A stretch of 64,000 nt of DNA from NCBI RefSeq assembly GCF_024166365.1, contig NC_064827.1, positions 55,580,635 through 55,644,634 of the forward strand. Reading direction: 5' to 3'. The stretch's first letter is position 1. Each line of letters starts with the position of its first letter. The notes under the pieces are model-generated. The model was not told the DNA's origin, ran no database searches, and worked only from the letters and a program-made list of their open reading frames with translations. Position numbers and translations under genes: made by a program. This DNA comes from Elephas maximus indicus (lineage: Eukaryota; Chordata; Mammalia; Proboscidea; Elephantidae). This document shows positions 20,301 to 32,125 of the stretch, one piece after another.

Positions 20301-21680
20301 CACAATATACCTCATTTTACATCTTGCGTATTACACTGAGGAGTCTGTCTTTGAGATCATTCATCAGCACATTAAGAGAAAACCTCCCTCCCTTTTTTTA
20401 AACTGGCTGCATATACCCAAATGTATGGATATATCAAATACATGTAGTTTTAAATCTACGCTTGGCCATTTTTTTCCCTATACGCTCTGGTCCAAAATGT
20501 TGAGTTAATTATACTCCTAAATTCATGGAGCATCATCAACAATGGTCCTTATGAAGACCCCGCTTATTTTTCACTCAATACTATGTTCTTAGATCTGTTC
20601 ATCTTGCTTTGTGTATAAATAGTTTACTGCATCTCACATGCTCAACATTCCATAATATGGATCCAGTATGCTTTACTCATCTGTTCTTGCAGTGATGGAC
20701 ACCTAAATTACTTCCAACTTACTGCTCTTACAAACAATGAAGTATCCTTGAACATGTTGTCTTATAGACTTGTGTGACTCATTGTATGAGCTATAAACCC
20801 AGGAGTGTAATTTATTGGCCAATGAATATACTCTATGTACTTTTAAGTACTGCCAGATTGTGCACCAGAATGGCTGTACTTGTCTCCATTCCCATCAGCT
20901 ACATAGGAGGGGTCCTGTATTGCTACATCCGTGCCAACACTTGGTACTAGCCAGCTTTTCAATTTTTCCTAATTTGATGAGTATAGAGTAATAACTCCTT
21001 GTCTTAACTTGCATTTCTCTAAATACAAATAAGTTTGAGCATATTTTCATATGCTTGTCAGCCTTTAGGATTTCCTTTTCTCTGTGTTGCCACTTTAAAT
21101 CCTTGTTCCATTTTCCTGATAAATTTTCTGTTCCTTCATTACTGATTTTAGGAATTCCTTGTAGATTTTGTGAATTCTAGATATTAATTTCTTGTTACTT
21201 TTTGAACTTGGAAATGTTTTCTCCTGTCCATCTTTGTCGTCTTTCTGTTAACATAGTCAATGGTGTTTTCCATTAAATGGAAATACATGATTTTGATGTT
21301 ATAAAATCTTTTTCTTTCTTTGCCTTACGGACTAATCTTCCAGGATTTTTTGTTAGCAGTACTTCCCCATTCCTAGGTAAAAAAGCATTCTACATTATCT
21401 TGTATTAACCTTATAGTATATTTTTCCATCAACAGCTTTATCTTCAATCATCTTTGCGTAAGTGTAAAGTAGGGATCCATTTTTTTATTTTCCTTTATCT
21501 GTTGGGCCAGTCATTTCTAATACTATCTATAAAGAGTGAGACTTTTCTATATTGATTTGTAGTGCCAATTTTATTACATATAGATTCCCATAAATTTATG
21601 GATCTGTTTCAGAACTCGCTAACCTTCTCCATTGTTTTGTCTGTCCTTACTCAGTACTGACTTTATTATAGTGGCTTTGT

Positions 21681-21853
21681 GAAACCAAAAAAACCCAAAT
21701 TCGTTGTCATTCAGTTTATTCTGACTCATAGTGATCCTACAGGACAGAATAGAACTGCCCCCCGTAGGGTTTCTGAGGAGTGGCTGGTGGATTTGAAATG
21801 CTAACCTTTTGATTAGCAGCCATAGCTCTTAACCACTGCGCCACCAGGGCTCC
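21681..21853 (-). mobile_element. AfroSINE, first of a tandem pair
   Basis: This is a short-form copy with an A-rich tail at the left and CTTAACCACTGCGCCACCAG (reverse head) at the right. It is flanked by AGTGGCTTTGT (21,670-21,680) and AATGGCCTTGT (21,854-21,864). Confidence 0.9.
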
Positions 21854-21864
21854 AATGGCCTTGT

Positions 21865-22018
21865 ACCCTTTTCCATCAAATTGATTCTGACCCATAGCAA
21901 CCTTATATGACGGAGTAGAATTGCCTTGTAGAGTTTCCAAGGAGTGATTGGTGAATTCAAACTGCCAACTTTTTGGTTAGCAGCTGTAGCTCTTAACCAC
22001 TATGCCATCAGAGTTTCC
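21865..22018 (-). mobile_element. AfroSINE, second of a tandem pair
   Basis: It is in the same orientation as its neighbour and separated from it only by one copy of the target repeat. A third copy, AGTGGCTTTGC, follows at 22,019-22,029. The A-rich tail is nearly absent. Confidence 0.88.
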
Positions 22019-22298
22019 AGTGGCTTTGCAGTGGGTCTTAGTATCTGGTAAGGCAAGTCTCAACTCTTTACTCAATTTTTAAAGCTAACATAGTTAATCA
22101 GGCATTTTCTTTTTCCATACAAATTTTAGAATAAATTGAGTTCCTTAAAGACCCTGTGGGAGTATAGTTTGGAATTTATTTTTTTAGTTAATTTTGGAAG
22201 AAATTGATAGTTTTGTGACATAAATTATTACCAGTTGAGATCATGAATTTTCTCTCCACTTATTCAATTCTTATTTTATGCCTCTTAAGACATAAATT

Positions 22299-22461
22299 GG
22301 AAACCCTGGTGGCGTAGTGGTTAAGTGCTACAGCTGCTAACCAAAGGGTCGGCAGTTTGAATCCACCAGGTTCTTCTTGGAAACTCTATGGGGCAGTTCT
22401 ACTCTGTCCTATAGTATAGGGTCGCTATGAGTTGGAATCAACTTGACAGCACTGGGTTAAA
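22299..22461 (+). mobile_element. AfroSINE (short form)
   Basis: It begins GGAAACCCTGGTGGCGTAGT and runs through GGGTCGCTATGAGTTGGAAT, the RTE-like 3' part. It shows a small internal duplication (CCTATAGTATAGGG) relative to other copies. Confidence 0.9.
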
Positions 22462-23156
22462 ATTATCTTCATAGAAGGCTTTGTACACTTAAGTTAATTC
22501 CTAGATAAATTATAGTTTTTCTTGTTATTTTCAATGGTGTCTTATAGTTGATTACATTTTCTGGTTAGCAATTCCTGGGGAAGAAAAATTTATTTATTTT
22601 TAATATGTTCATCTTGTAGTTAATAACCTCATTAAACTCATAATTATTCTGATAGTTTGATGATTCCATTTTTTTGTATGTAGATGATATCATTTTTAAA
22701 TATTATTTTATCTCTTTCCTTTCAGTTCTTACAACTCTTATTTCTTTTCTTATTGCATTGACAATGACCTATAGTTTTATGGTAAACAGTAGCACTTGTT
22801 TTGTCTTGTTCTTGCTCTTAAATTTTCTCTAATAAGAAAAATATGTATGGTGAGCTTTCAGGCTGAATATTTTCTGTGTTAATGAAATTCACTTCTATCC
22901 CTAGTTTGTTAAGAGTTTTTGTCATAAATAGTGGTTAACCTTATAAAAATTTTTTTTTTTTGTCTTCTGTGTTTAAGACTTTCCTCCTTTAACCTATTAA
23001 TGTATTGTCTTTCCTTGATGTATTTTTTGATGTTGAGCCATTTTGGGGGATAACCATATCTGTTGGTGATATGTTTTTTTTATTTATACTGTTAGATATG
23101 GTTAGCTAATATTTTGTGTCCGTGAAGTTATTTGGGCTTCCACTTTCTTTCTTTAT

Positions 23157-23412
23157 GAGGAGCAGTATGGTATAGTGCTTAAGCACGGACTCTGAAACCT
23201 GGAATTAACTTCTAAGTTGGCCACTTATTAGCTGTGTGATCTGGGGCCAGCAGTAAGCTTTTCTGGCTTTGTTTTTCTCATATAGAAAATGAAATTAAGA
23301 GTAATGATACCTAATTTATAGTTTGTTGTGAGGAATAAGTGAGTTAAACTATGGAAGGCACTTAGAAGAGTACCTGGCATGTAATAAATGCTATCTAAAT
23401 GCTAACTATGAT
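23157..23412 (+). repeat. MIR SINE
   Basis: A near-complete MIR: an AGTGCTTAAGCACGGACTCT head, GCTGTGTGATCTGGGGCCAG core, then a TTGTGAGGAATAAGTGAG segment and an ACCTGGCATGTAATAAATGC tail. It lies within the ancient L1. Confidence 0.8.
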
Positions 23413-23744
23413 TAGGGCACCAAGTTTGTTTTATTTAGGAATCAACATTACACTAGTCTTATAATAGAGTTTACACAGTTTTCTCACATTTTGTATTTTC
23501 TAGAACAATTTGATTAAAAGGGGGATTATCTCTTCCTTGAATATTTGGTAGAAATCACCAGTAAAGCTTTATGAGCCTGGAGTTGTTCCAGTGAAGAGTT
23601 GTTTGATTATCATTTTTGACTTCCTTATCCTTATTGGTCCATCAGGTTTTCTATTTCTTCTTGCACCAATTTTGACATTTTATGATTTTTTTTTTTTTGC
23701 AGAAATAGATTCATTTTGTCTGGGTTTTCAAATTCCTTAATGGA

Positions 23745-23930
23745 TAGTTGCTCCCAGCCAACATCTTAGCTGTAACCTCCTGAGAGATTCCAAGTTTAAA
23801 TTGCCTAGCAAGGTTGCTCCTGAATTCCAGACTCATAGACACTGTGAGGATAATAAATTCTTATTTTTGTTTTAATCTACTAAGTTTTGAGGTATTTTGT
23901 TATACAGCAGTAAATAACTAATACACCCTC
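23745..23930 (+). repeat. LTR-like repeat fragment (MaLR-type 3' end)
   Basis: Strings such as CCAACATCTTAGCTGTAACC, GATAATAAATTCTTATTTTT and a closing CAGTAAATAACTAATACACC match the end of a common mammalian MaLR-like LTR as I remember it. Family name uncertain. Confidence 0.45.
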
Positions 23931-24261
23931 CGTTAAAAATGCCTGTCTTCTTGGTTTTTTAGAATCCTACATATTTTTCCAGATCTAGTTAAAATATTTC
24001 AGTTGTCTTGGATTGTTCCCAGTTCCTTTCAATCAGAATTGCTGTTTCATCGTTCTACCTCTTTATATTACTTAGCATCACTTTTTCTTTCAGCAAGAAT
24101 ATATTCATTATTCACTATCTGCTGTATTCTATGCCAGGCACTGGGGACCCAAAGATGAATAATTTAGAATTTTTGAAGTATTTTTCTACCTAACTATACC
24201 CAGATTTATTTAAGAATATGAATTATACCTGATTGTTCTTCATCTTTGGGTTGCCATTGGG

Positions 24262-24493
24262 TTAAGAGCATGAACTCTGGTGTAAGGCTGTCTGTGTGAG
24301 GATGCTGGCTCTGCCTGAGGACTGTCCTGGCTTATTGTCTGCCTGACATCAGGCAAGTTACCTCTCAAGGCTTAAGTTTCTCTCTCTGTAAAATAGGCAT
24401 AAGAGTTAATATCTATCTCATATGGTTATTATGAGGATTAAAAGGATTCGTGCATGTTAAATACTTAACATGGTACCTGGCACTTAGTACATG
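24262..24493 (+). repeat. MIR SINE
   Basis: Core CATCAGGCAAGTTACCTCTC, then CTGTAAAATAGGCATAAGAG and TGGTTATTATGAGGATTAAA, ending ACCTGGCACTTAGTACATGC. Confidence 0.8.
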
Positions 24494-24497
24494 CTCT

Positions 24498-25022
24498 ATC
24501 TTAGTCATCCAGTGCTGCTATAACAGAAATATCACAAGCGGATGGCTTTAACAAAGCGAAATTTATTCTCTCACAGTCTAGGATGCTAGAAGTCCAAATT
24601 TGGGGTGCTGGCTCCAGGGTAAGGCTTTCTCTCTCACTTGGCTTTAGGGGAAGGTCCTTGTCATCAATTTTCCCCAGTTGATGAGCCTCTCAGCGCAGGG
24701 ATTCCAGGTCTAAAGGATGAGCTATTCTCCTGACTCTTATTTCTTGGTAGTATGAGGTCTGCCTATCTCTTTGCTTGCTTCTCTCTTTTATATCTCAAAA
24801 GAGATTGATTTAAAACACAATCTAATCTTGTAGATTGAGTCCTGCCTCCTTAACATAACTGCTGCTAATTCCACCTCATTAACATCATAGAGGTAGTATT
24901 TACAGCACACGGGAAAATCATATCAGATGACAAAATGGTGAACAGTCACACAATACTGGAAATCATAGCCTAGCCAAGTTGACAGTTACTTTTTGGGGAT
25001 ACAGTTCAATCCATGACACGCT
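24498..25022 (-). repeat. LTR-like repeat of about 520 bp (same family as 37.2 kb)
   Basis: Its reverse complement aligns by eye with 37,208-37,716 over the whole length. Shared text includes a start with ATTGAATTGTGTCCCC-type sequence, CAATCTCTTTTGAGATA, GTTAAAGCCATCC and a close with AGCAGCACT. The length and ends suggest a solo LTR of an old retrovirus-like element. I did not find coding sequence next to it. Confidence 0.55.
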
Positions 25023-26107
25023 CAGTAATGCTTGTTAGTATTGTTGTTGATTGTCCCACTCAGCATCTAGCATTGTAACTGGACTGTAGTAACTGTTCAG
25101 GAAATGTTGAATTGAACTGTAAACTGAATAGGTTAATGTTGATGATATTGTGGGTGGATAGTCAGAGAAGAGTGTCAGGCATTGCTCATGGAGCACTGAG
25201 TACAATTGATTCTGTTATTTATTAATTGGTTAATTTGTCAAACACTTATTTAGTTCCTACTATATGCCATTAGCTAGGGACATAGGAAGGTGGGTGAAGG
25301 TCATTTAGAAGGGCCAGTGCCTGGATGCTGGAGAAAATATTCCTGAACTCAGGGGCTTTATGGGAAAGTAAAAGTTCCTATTGTCAGAGTCACAACTTTG
25401 ACAAATATTTATTATGCATCTATCTCAATGGCACTGGGTTTTTTTTTTAATCTATTATAGACCAGTCACTGTTATAGGAGTTAAGGATGCAAGTCATTTT
25501 TTCAATTTTTGATTCATTCAATAGATATTTATTGAACATCTACTATGCATCATCATTTTTCTAGGTTCTTGGGATATATCTGTAAAGAAAACAGACAGGG
25601 ATTTATTTCAGCCGTCATGAGCCTTTCATTCTCACAACAGAAGGCAGAAAATAAATAATATTCATAACCATAGTTAATTACGTAATATGTTAGAAGATAC
25701 GAAAAAAAAAAAGTAGAGCAAGGTAAGAGGGATCAGGGATGCCAGGGGCCGTACATATAGGCGAATTTGAGTTTTCTGTATTTCTCATTAAGAAAGTGAA
25801 ATATGAGCAGAAGCTGGAAGGAGGTGAGAGAGTTCATCTTAGTGGTGATCAAGACAAAGCCCCTCTTTTATCATTTAGCAGGGGAGACAGACAAGAATTA
25901 AATTAATAATTTCAAATAGTGATAAGTACTGTGATAGCATGAAGAAGGCCTGGTTCCCAGCCCTGGATGTGTGTGTCCTTCCACTGGGGTGGGGGCTCTA
26001 GCTGCTGTCAGTCATGGACATCTGGCTGATCAGTGTCTCCATCACAAACATATACCTGCTAGGAGGTGGTCACAACCTGCAGGCCTGTGCACAGGACAGC
26101 ACGACTG
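25023..26107. other. no gene recognised; old repeat traces
   Basis: Two or three stretches (about 25,230-25,270, 25,400-25,480, 25,500-25,600) have the ATTTATTGAACATCTACTAT motif of old dispersed repeats. A 12-A run lies at about 25,700. I see no exon. Confidence 0.4.
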
Positions 26108-26168
26108 TTACATGTCATAAAAAAAAAAAAAAAAAAAAAAAAATTTTTTTTTTTTTTTTACGTGTCAT
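26108..26168. repeat. A25/T16 junction flanked by an 11-bp direct repeat
   Basis: TTACATGTCAT (26,108-26,118) is followed by 25 A (26,119-26,143), 16 T (26,144-26,159), and then TTACGTGTCAT (26,158-26,168, sharing its first two T with the run). The direct repeats look like a target-site duplication around an insertion made only of A and T tracts. Confidence 0.85.
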
Positions 26169-27559
26169 AGCAGGTATCGTATTCCAACCGGTTAGTCAAC
26201 AGAAGAAGAAATATTTATAGCCTATTAGTCGTACTTCTGGTGGTGTAAATGAGAAAGGATGGGTCATTCTGACTCCCATACAGACTCCAGCCTCTCTGCG
26301 CGAGACTGGAGGAGAGACTGTATGAAGCTTGCCAGTGCCCAGACAGGGGGAGGTTGTCACGTGGTGGGAAGGATCCTATGATCACATTTGCCTGTTACCC
26401 AAAAAAAAAACACTTATTAGGAAGGTAGAATTTCTCGTAGGTCTGAGTTTGATCTTTAAATGAGACTATTAAAAGGAGATGGCTATTTCAGTTTTCTAAC
26501 CTAAGTTTTAATTTCATAACTAATGAGATATGGCTATTTCCCATGTTCAAGAAGGAGTGGTCTGGATTGTAAAACATTTGTCTCTTTCGGCTCAGTTGAA
26601 AGCGGGAGGAACCCTGAGTTTACATACCCTTACAAGGGATGTGGAGAGTGGGGCATGTTCAGGGCAGAGCCACAAAGGTGATTAAAGGGCCTGGGGAAGA
26701 AGGGACATCAAAATTACTAGGCCTGCAGAAATCCATGTGTGTGGCCAGGATCTGGGGAGGAAGGGAGAGGGAGCTGACTGAGCAACTGTTCTCTTTCCAC
26801 TAAAGGTAGAACAAGATGAAACAGGCTTAAATGAAAACAGGGCGATTTAAGATAACACAGCTAAGTTTCTTCACTGGGCTCTAGAGGCTGGAGTCTCTAC
26901 TATAAGATCTCCAGGGAAGATACATATTAACCTGGTCTAGTTTATTTTAGCTTTAGTAAACATCTTACCCAAGGTACATGGCTCTGTCCATCCTTCTCAA
27001 TGCTTCTAGCTGGTAAACTGAGAACACATATGATGTCCAAAACCTGCATTAGGCTGAAGAAATCTGATCCTAGTGTTGGGTATTGAATTTCGAATTAGAA
27101 TGTCCATTTGTCCTTTTTGCCACATACTTCGGGCCTTGGGCTAATTTAAAATCAGGTGTTTTAAGAGGAGTCCTGCCTAGAGACAGAAATATGATCCAGG
27201 AGACATTTCCTGCTTTCCTTTATTCCCCAAATTCCATGGGAAACGCTATTTATTCATTTGTTTAAAACTATTTATTGAGGTTCAGATTAAAGTAACATTT
27301 TTTATTCACCTAATGTTGTTTGATACTTTTGCTTATGATATTTAATATTCTCCAGTGAAACAACAGCATGTATGAAATGACTCCATTTGTAAGGTAGTGT
27401 AAAAATGGCATGGTGGAGGCATATGACCTCTAACTTCACTACAGAGAAGGAGAATCAAGATCAACAGCTCAAGGCTGATTCCTCTGAGGCAGAGGTCAGA
27501 CATACCTCCTCTTGCCCGCCCTTTTTACCAGTTCTCACGCCATCTGTCCATCCCATAGC
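26169..27559. other. no gene recognised
   Basis: Apparently unique sequence. The frames at 27,083-27,265 and 27,405-27,623 have no recognisable domain and no supporting splice context that I can judge. Confidence 0.4.
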
Positions 27560-28260
27560 AAACTCTACTTCTCTGCTGAGTTCAATAATTTATTGCAATG
27601 ACCACACCAGAACTCACAGATAATACTCATGATTATGGGGTTTATTAGGGAAGTAATAGGTTACCATTCAGGGTCAGGACCACTCAGGATACAGTTCTTC
27701 GATCAGGACAGCCTCTTTTCAGCTGTGCCTGCTGGCAGGTCTCTCTGTGGCCCTTGGACCCTCGGCCTGGCCTCTGCCCTGTGTGAGCAAGTGTTACAAA
27801 GCTCCTTCAACTCTACCAACAAGTGCCCAGGGACAACCCACTCCACCAATAAGCCTTGGCCTGAAGGCACTCAGCTCTAGCTCTGAGGGTTGGCAAACCT
27901 AGCTCCACCAAGTGCCCAGAGACACCCTACTCTGCCAGCAAGCCTCCTGCCTGAAGGTACTATGCTTTCTTGCTCTGTGGGCTGGGAATCCTACCACTTA
28001 GTCTCCTGCCGGTCTCCTCGTTCTACTGCCACTGTTTCTCTGCTGCTGCTTCTTGCTGTCTCTCTGGTGTTACAGCTCTCCCTCTCTATCTTCTGAGATA
28101 CAGCTCCTATCTCTTTGTCTCAGTGTCTCCTTTTAAGCCTAGTGGGATGGCAAAACTGACCAGTCTCCTTGTTAGGGTTCCATATACCTCATTTGCATAG
28201 TCCCACCCAGTCATTTGGTGGGAGTTAGAAAGACTGTGGCTAGAAGGGCCACATTAAGTA
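27560..28260. repeat. possible LTR-like repeat with an internal tandem duplication
   Basis: A C/T-rich, moderately GC-rich block stands out from its AT-rich surroundings and has the feel of an LTR. Inside it a unit of about 90 bp occurs twice: CAAGTGCCCAGGGACAACCC from about 27,820 and CCAAGTGCCCAGAGACACCC from about 27,908, each followed by AAGCCT, CCTGAAGG and CTCTGxGGxTGG in the same order. The open frames here are not recognisable proteins. Confidence 0.4.
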
Positions 28261-28282
28261 ATTCACTACACCGAAGGTAGAC

Positions 28283-28335
28283 TCATACCCAGTGCCGTCG
28301 AGTCTATTCCAACTCATAGGAACCCTATGAGATAG
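28283..28335 (-). mobile_element. AfroSINE fragment
   Basis: Only CCCAGTGCCGTCGAGTCTAT, ACTCATAGGAACCCTATGAG and a little more remain of the 3' region of an AfroSINE. Confidence 0.6.
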
Positions 28336-29023
28336 ACTCATAGGGATGGCTATATGAGAGTTGACAAGAAAATGTTAATGGTGGCTACATAAAGACAGTG
28401 GGATTTCATGTGACCTTTACTTTCTTTTTTATAGTTCTATGTAGTTTTTACAATGAGAATGTGTCATCCATATAATCAGAAGAAAAACAATGAAGCTATT
28501 AGAAAGCTATTGAGGAAAAATACTACCAGCTGCACTGTGAAGTTATTATGATGTCTCCGAGAGGTAAAATGATTTGTTCAGGATTCAAACTCAAACCTGA
28601 CCCCAAGCCATATGCCTGGACTTTATTGGGCCATTTGGTGTGATGCAGAAGAGTCAAAGATACAGTGCCTGCCACTGAGGGACTAATGATCTGATCAGAG
28701 AAAAAAGACATATAGGCTTGAGACATGAAATAAGAAAGCTGGTGATAGAGACCAGGCATGCCTTAGTAATTCTGTGAAGAGGTCAAGGAGGCCTTCTTGT
28801 GTGATAGGGGAGATGTGAAAATGGCAAAATTTAGCTTGTGGGGCAAGACATAGCGTAAACAAAGCCCCGGGGCAGGAATATACAAGGCAAAGGTGGAAGA
28901 ATCATTTGTTAAGATACTAATTTGTGTTTTGTGTTTTCTTTTCTCCAGGACATTAGTTGCAGGGCTGGAAGCAGTTGTTTGAAGACAACAGATATTCCTG
29001 AATTTTATTTTCTAAAGCCTCAG
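28336..29023. other. no gene recognised
   Basis: No recognisable gene or repeat. The minus frame 28759-28523 has no identifiable feature. Confidence 0.4.
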
Positions 29024-29184
29024 CTTAAACCAAAAAACCAAAACCGTTGCCATCAAGTCGTTTCTAACTCATAGTGACCCTCTAGTACAGAGTAGAACTA
29101 TCCCATAGGGTTTCCAAGGAGCGGGACTGGTGGATTTGAACTGCTGACCTTTTAGTTAGCAGCCAAACTCTTAACCATTGCACC
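29024..29184 (-). mobile_element. AfroSINE with a clear target-site duplication
   Basis: A-rich tail at the left (AACCAAAAAACCAAAACC), reverse head CTTAACCATTGCACCACC at the right. AAAGCCTCAGCTTA occurs on both sides (about 29,014 and 29,188) as a 14-bp duplication. Confidence 0.92.
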
Positions 29185-29221
29185 ACCAAAGCCTCAGCTT
29201 ATTGAGGGAGTAATAGAAAGG

Positions 29222-29430
29222 GGTCCTTGAGTGGTACAAATGGTTAACACATTTGGCTGCTAACTGAAAGGTTGGAGGTTCGAGTATACCCAGAAGCACC
29301 TCAGAAAAAAGACTTGGCAGTCTATTTCCCCCCAAAAATCAGCTGTTGAAAACCCTGTGGAGCACTGATCTGCTTCGACACACATGGGTCGCCATGAGTT
29401 AGAATTGACTCAATGGTAGCTGGAACTGGA
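29222..29430 (+). mobile_element. AfroSINE (long form)
   Basis: It starts GGTCCTTGAGTGGTACAAAT and keeps the middle segment with GACTTGGCAGTC. The 3' part is GGGTCGCCATGAGTTAGAAT. With the preceding copy it forms a head-to-head pair. Confidence 0.85.
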
Positions 29431-31219
29431 TAGGAAGGGGAGAGGGAAGTGGCTGGTGCCTTTGCAAGGGATGAAGAATAGTGAGAGCAAAGGAGAGCCA
29501 TTTACCCCAAGACTAGAAGCGACTGTGGTTTAGGTTAATGAAGAAGGCTGTACATGCACCCTACACCCTCCCAGTTCCCCAAGGAGGTTGCAAGACCCTG
29601 GTAAGGAAGGTTTGCACAGTGCTTCTAGGGCGGCTGGACCCTGGACTCCAATATTTAGCCTTGGCAAAGATCCGGTGCTATGTGTGAAATTCTCAGGTAC
29701 GCACAAAAATCTGAAAAATTACAAAGTGCTAAGGAAAACACACGAATGTACATATATAGCCACTTATGAGACTATATCGTCTGACCAAGACAGCTGACTT
29801 CTTTGACCTCAGTTTCTTGAGCTACAAAAAAATTGGGCATGTTGATCCCTTTCAGTTTTAAAATTCATTGAATCTACGAAATGGGAATGTCTATACCTGG
29901 AGTCCCCCCATGCTGGCCTGAAGTGCTGTGAGGATGCCCCATTTTAAAAGAGCAACCATCCGAATCTGCACATGCGCATGTTTTCCAGCGGGAAGTAGGA
30001 GTACACTGCGTGGTAATTGAAACTGCCTTTTGACTCTTCTAAGCCAGCAGGATCTGATACCTGATCGGATGAGCATTGTTTCTTCCTTCCTGTAAAATCA
30101 GCTAAGTCGGGGAGACTGAAGTGCAAATTTCCATCACAACTTGAGAAACCTTCCCCTCCACTCATCCACCCACACTCGCTCTTCACCTGTGCCCTTTATT
30201 TGTGTAGATTCTTGCTTTCAACCAGCGAGGCTCAGCTCCGGAGAGGCAAATCATGCACAAAGAGAAAAGAAAATTGCTTCCTAGACCTGAATATTTAGTG
30301 ATGAACAACACCTTCCAAGAGGGGAAAAAATATGACTCTGTTGAGAAGGGAAAATAAATGTCCTCCAAATCAATGTGAAAATGGAGACCCAGGAAAGTGA
30401 GGTTTACATCTGTCCTTAATGCAGCTTTGGAAGGGTAGAGACAGAGACAATAAATGATATATCAGACATGGCGCTCTGCTTAGAAATTGCAATTCTAAAT
30501 GTCATACGCTGTGAGCCTCTCATGCTCCCCCCCATAATTCAAGACAATTCACACAAGATAACTCCTTTCTCTGCCATAATAATATTCTCTAGCTTGTATC
30601 CCAAATAAACAATGTTGGTTACTGCTTTAAGCAATGCTTTCTCCATTTTCTCACTCCACTTAAATCAACAACCCCTTTCTCTGTGTGATCTGAATCCCAA
30701 GCCCCCAACCATGTCTTTTGCTGCAGATTCACTCCATTCTGTGTTCCTCTTCCTTATCTCCAGTGTTATTAAAGAACAGGTCAGCGTTGCTCCGTTCGTA
30801 GTTTAGTTTTTCACCACTCTAGATAAGATGGGAATAATTTATATCTTCTTTTTTTTGAATCGTCTTAATCTTTATCATGATGTCTCTCTTTTTTTCAAAT
30901 CTGTGATTTTTCTGAGTGTGGATTTTTTTCTTTTTATTAATCTTTGCAGACTCTAATCTGGCCATCTTCTTAGTGAAATGAGAAAACTGGTATTCACATC
31001 ACTCAACATGGTTGGTTTTGGAGTTCGGCGAAGATTAAAAACACAGGAAGACTTGCAAGCAACCCAGAGAGAAAAGAGGTTGCTGTTAATGTGTTTCTTC
31101 ATTGAACAGTGTTTCCTCATTGAACAGGGCATTTGGAAATAAAGGGAAGGTGACTGTTCAAGGACACCGAGAATAGTGCTATCTGGGACAGTTATCCTAA
31201 GATATTTTAAAAGTAAGGA
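29431..31219. other. no gene recognised
   Basis: No coding region that I can support. The frames here are short and have no recognised domains. The stretch 30.85-30.95 kb is T-rich. Confidence 0.4.
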
Positions 31220-31373
31220 ATAAACTCTGCAGTTGAGTTGATTCCAACTCATAGCAACCCTATAGGACAGAGTAGAACTGTACCATAGGGTTTCCAGCGA
31301 GCGGCTGGTGGATTCGAACTGCCGAACTTTTGGTTAGCAGCCAAGCTCTTAACCACTGCACCATCAGGGCTCC
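31220..31373 (-). mobile_element. AfroSINE (short form)
   Basis: Contains GCAGTTGAGTTGATTCCAAC, GGGTTTCCAGCGAGCGGCTG and CTTAACCACTGCACCATCAG. A possible diverged duplication is AAAGTAAGGAA on the left and CAAGTGAAGAA on the right. Confidence 0.9.
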
Positions 31374-31722
31374 AAGTGAAGAATGGCCCAAAGTAAAATG
31401 TGAGATCACAGAAGATGATCCTCTTAACACTCTCACTAATGCTGGCTTCTTGATTAGGAGTAGCAAGAGGAAGAAATTGTTTCTTGAAAATGGGGCTGGT
31501 CTCAGGGAAGAAGAAAATGCCCTGGGCAGAATTACAGAAGTGACTAAACATTGTGAGGCCCAGAGCTGCTTGGTGTTTGCATTCCTTTGGACACTCAGAA
31601 TTTCTCTTCTTTTCCTTGCACCAGTAAGCTACAGTGAGATGTTCTCAGACTTAGGTAATAAGGTCACCCTCTTTGGGTAAAGTATGCAAAAATCAGAAAA
31701 GAATCAATGAATTGAGTCTAGC

Positions 31723-31757
31723 AAAAAAAAAAAAAAAATTTTTTTTTTTTTTTTTTT
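31723..31757. repeat. A16/T19 junction
   Basis: Sixteen A (31,723-31,738) run directly into nineteen T (31,739-31,757). I find no convincing direct repeat at the edges. Confidence 0.9.
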
Positions 31758-31924
31758 CTGAGATGTTCTAAACCTGTGTGATTGAGCGGACATGGGAATG
31801 GACACAGAACAGTTGTAGATTCAAACTGTATTTGAAGGATTTATCTTTAGGACCAGAATCACAGAAATTGAAGAAAGAGTTGGTTTAACAGAATTAAAAA
31901 GTAACAATTATAACAATAATTGCC

Positions 31925-32125
31925 CAGGCACTGTGCTAGGTATTTATATGTATTCTTGCTAAACCTGACAATAGCCTATGAAGTAGAGGTGCTTGTTACC
32001 ATTTTATAGATCAGAAAACTAGAGTTCAGAGAAGTTGAGTGATGTTTCCAAGGTCACACAGCTTGTCAGTGGTGGAACAGGGATTCAAATCCAGGTTTGG
32101 TTGATTTCAAAAGCTTTATCATACA
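31925..32125 (-). repeat. MIR SINE
   Basis: Read on the plus strand it has the reversed MIR order: CCTATGAAGTAGAGGTGCTT, CCATTTTATAGATCAGAAAA, then CCAAGGTCACACAGCTTGTC. Confidence 0.8.

Larger units (their letters stand above)
20510..23720 (-). mobile_element. ancient L1 (L1M-like) ORF2 region, heavily decayed
   Basis: Many short stretches read as diverged L1 ORF2 on the minus strand. Examples on the plus strand are CCCATCAGCTACATAGGAGG, the TTCTGTTAACATAGTCAATG region and a TTGTTAAGAGTTTTTGTCAT segment. No open frame survives. It is interrupted by three AfroSINEs and a MIR. The left and right limits are approximate because divergence is high. Confidence 0.6.
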
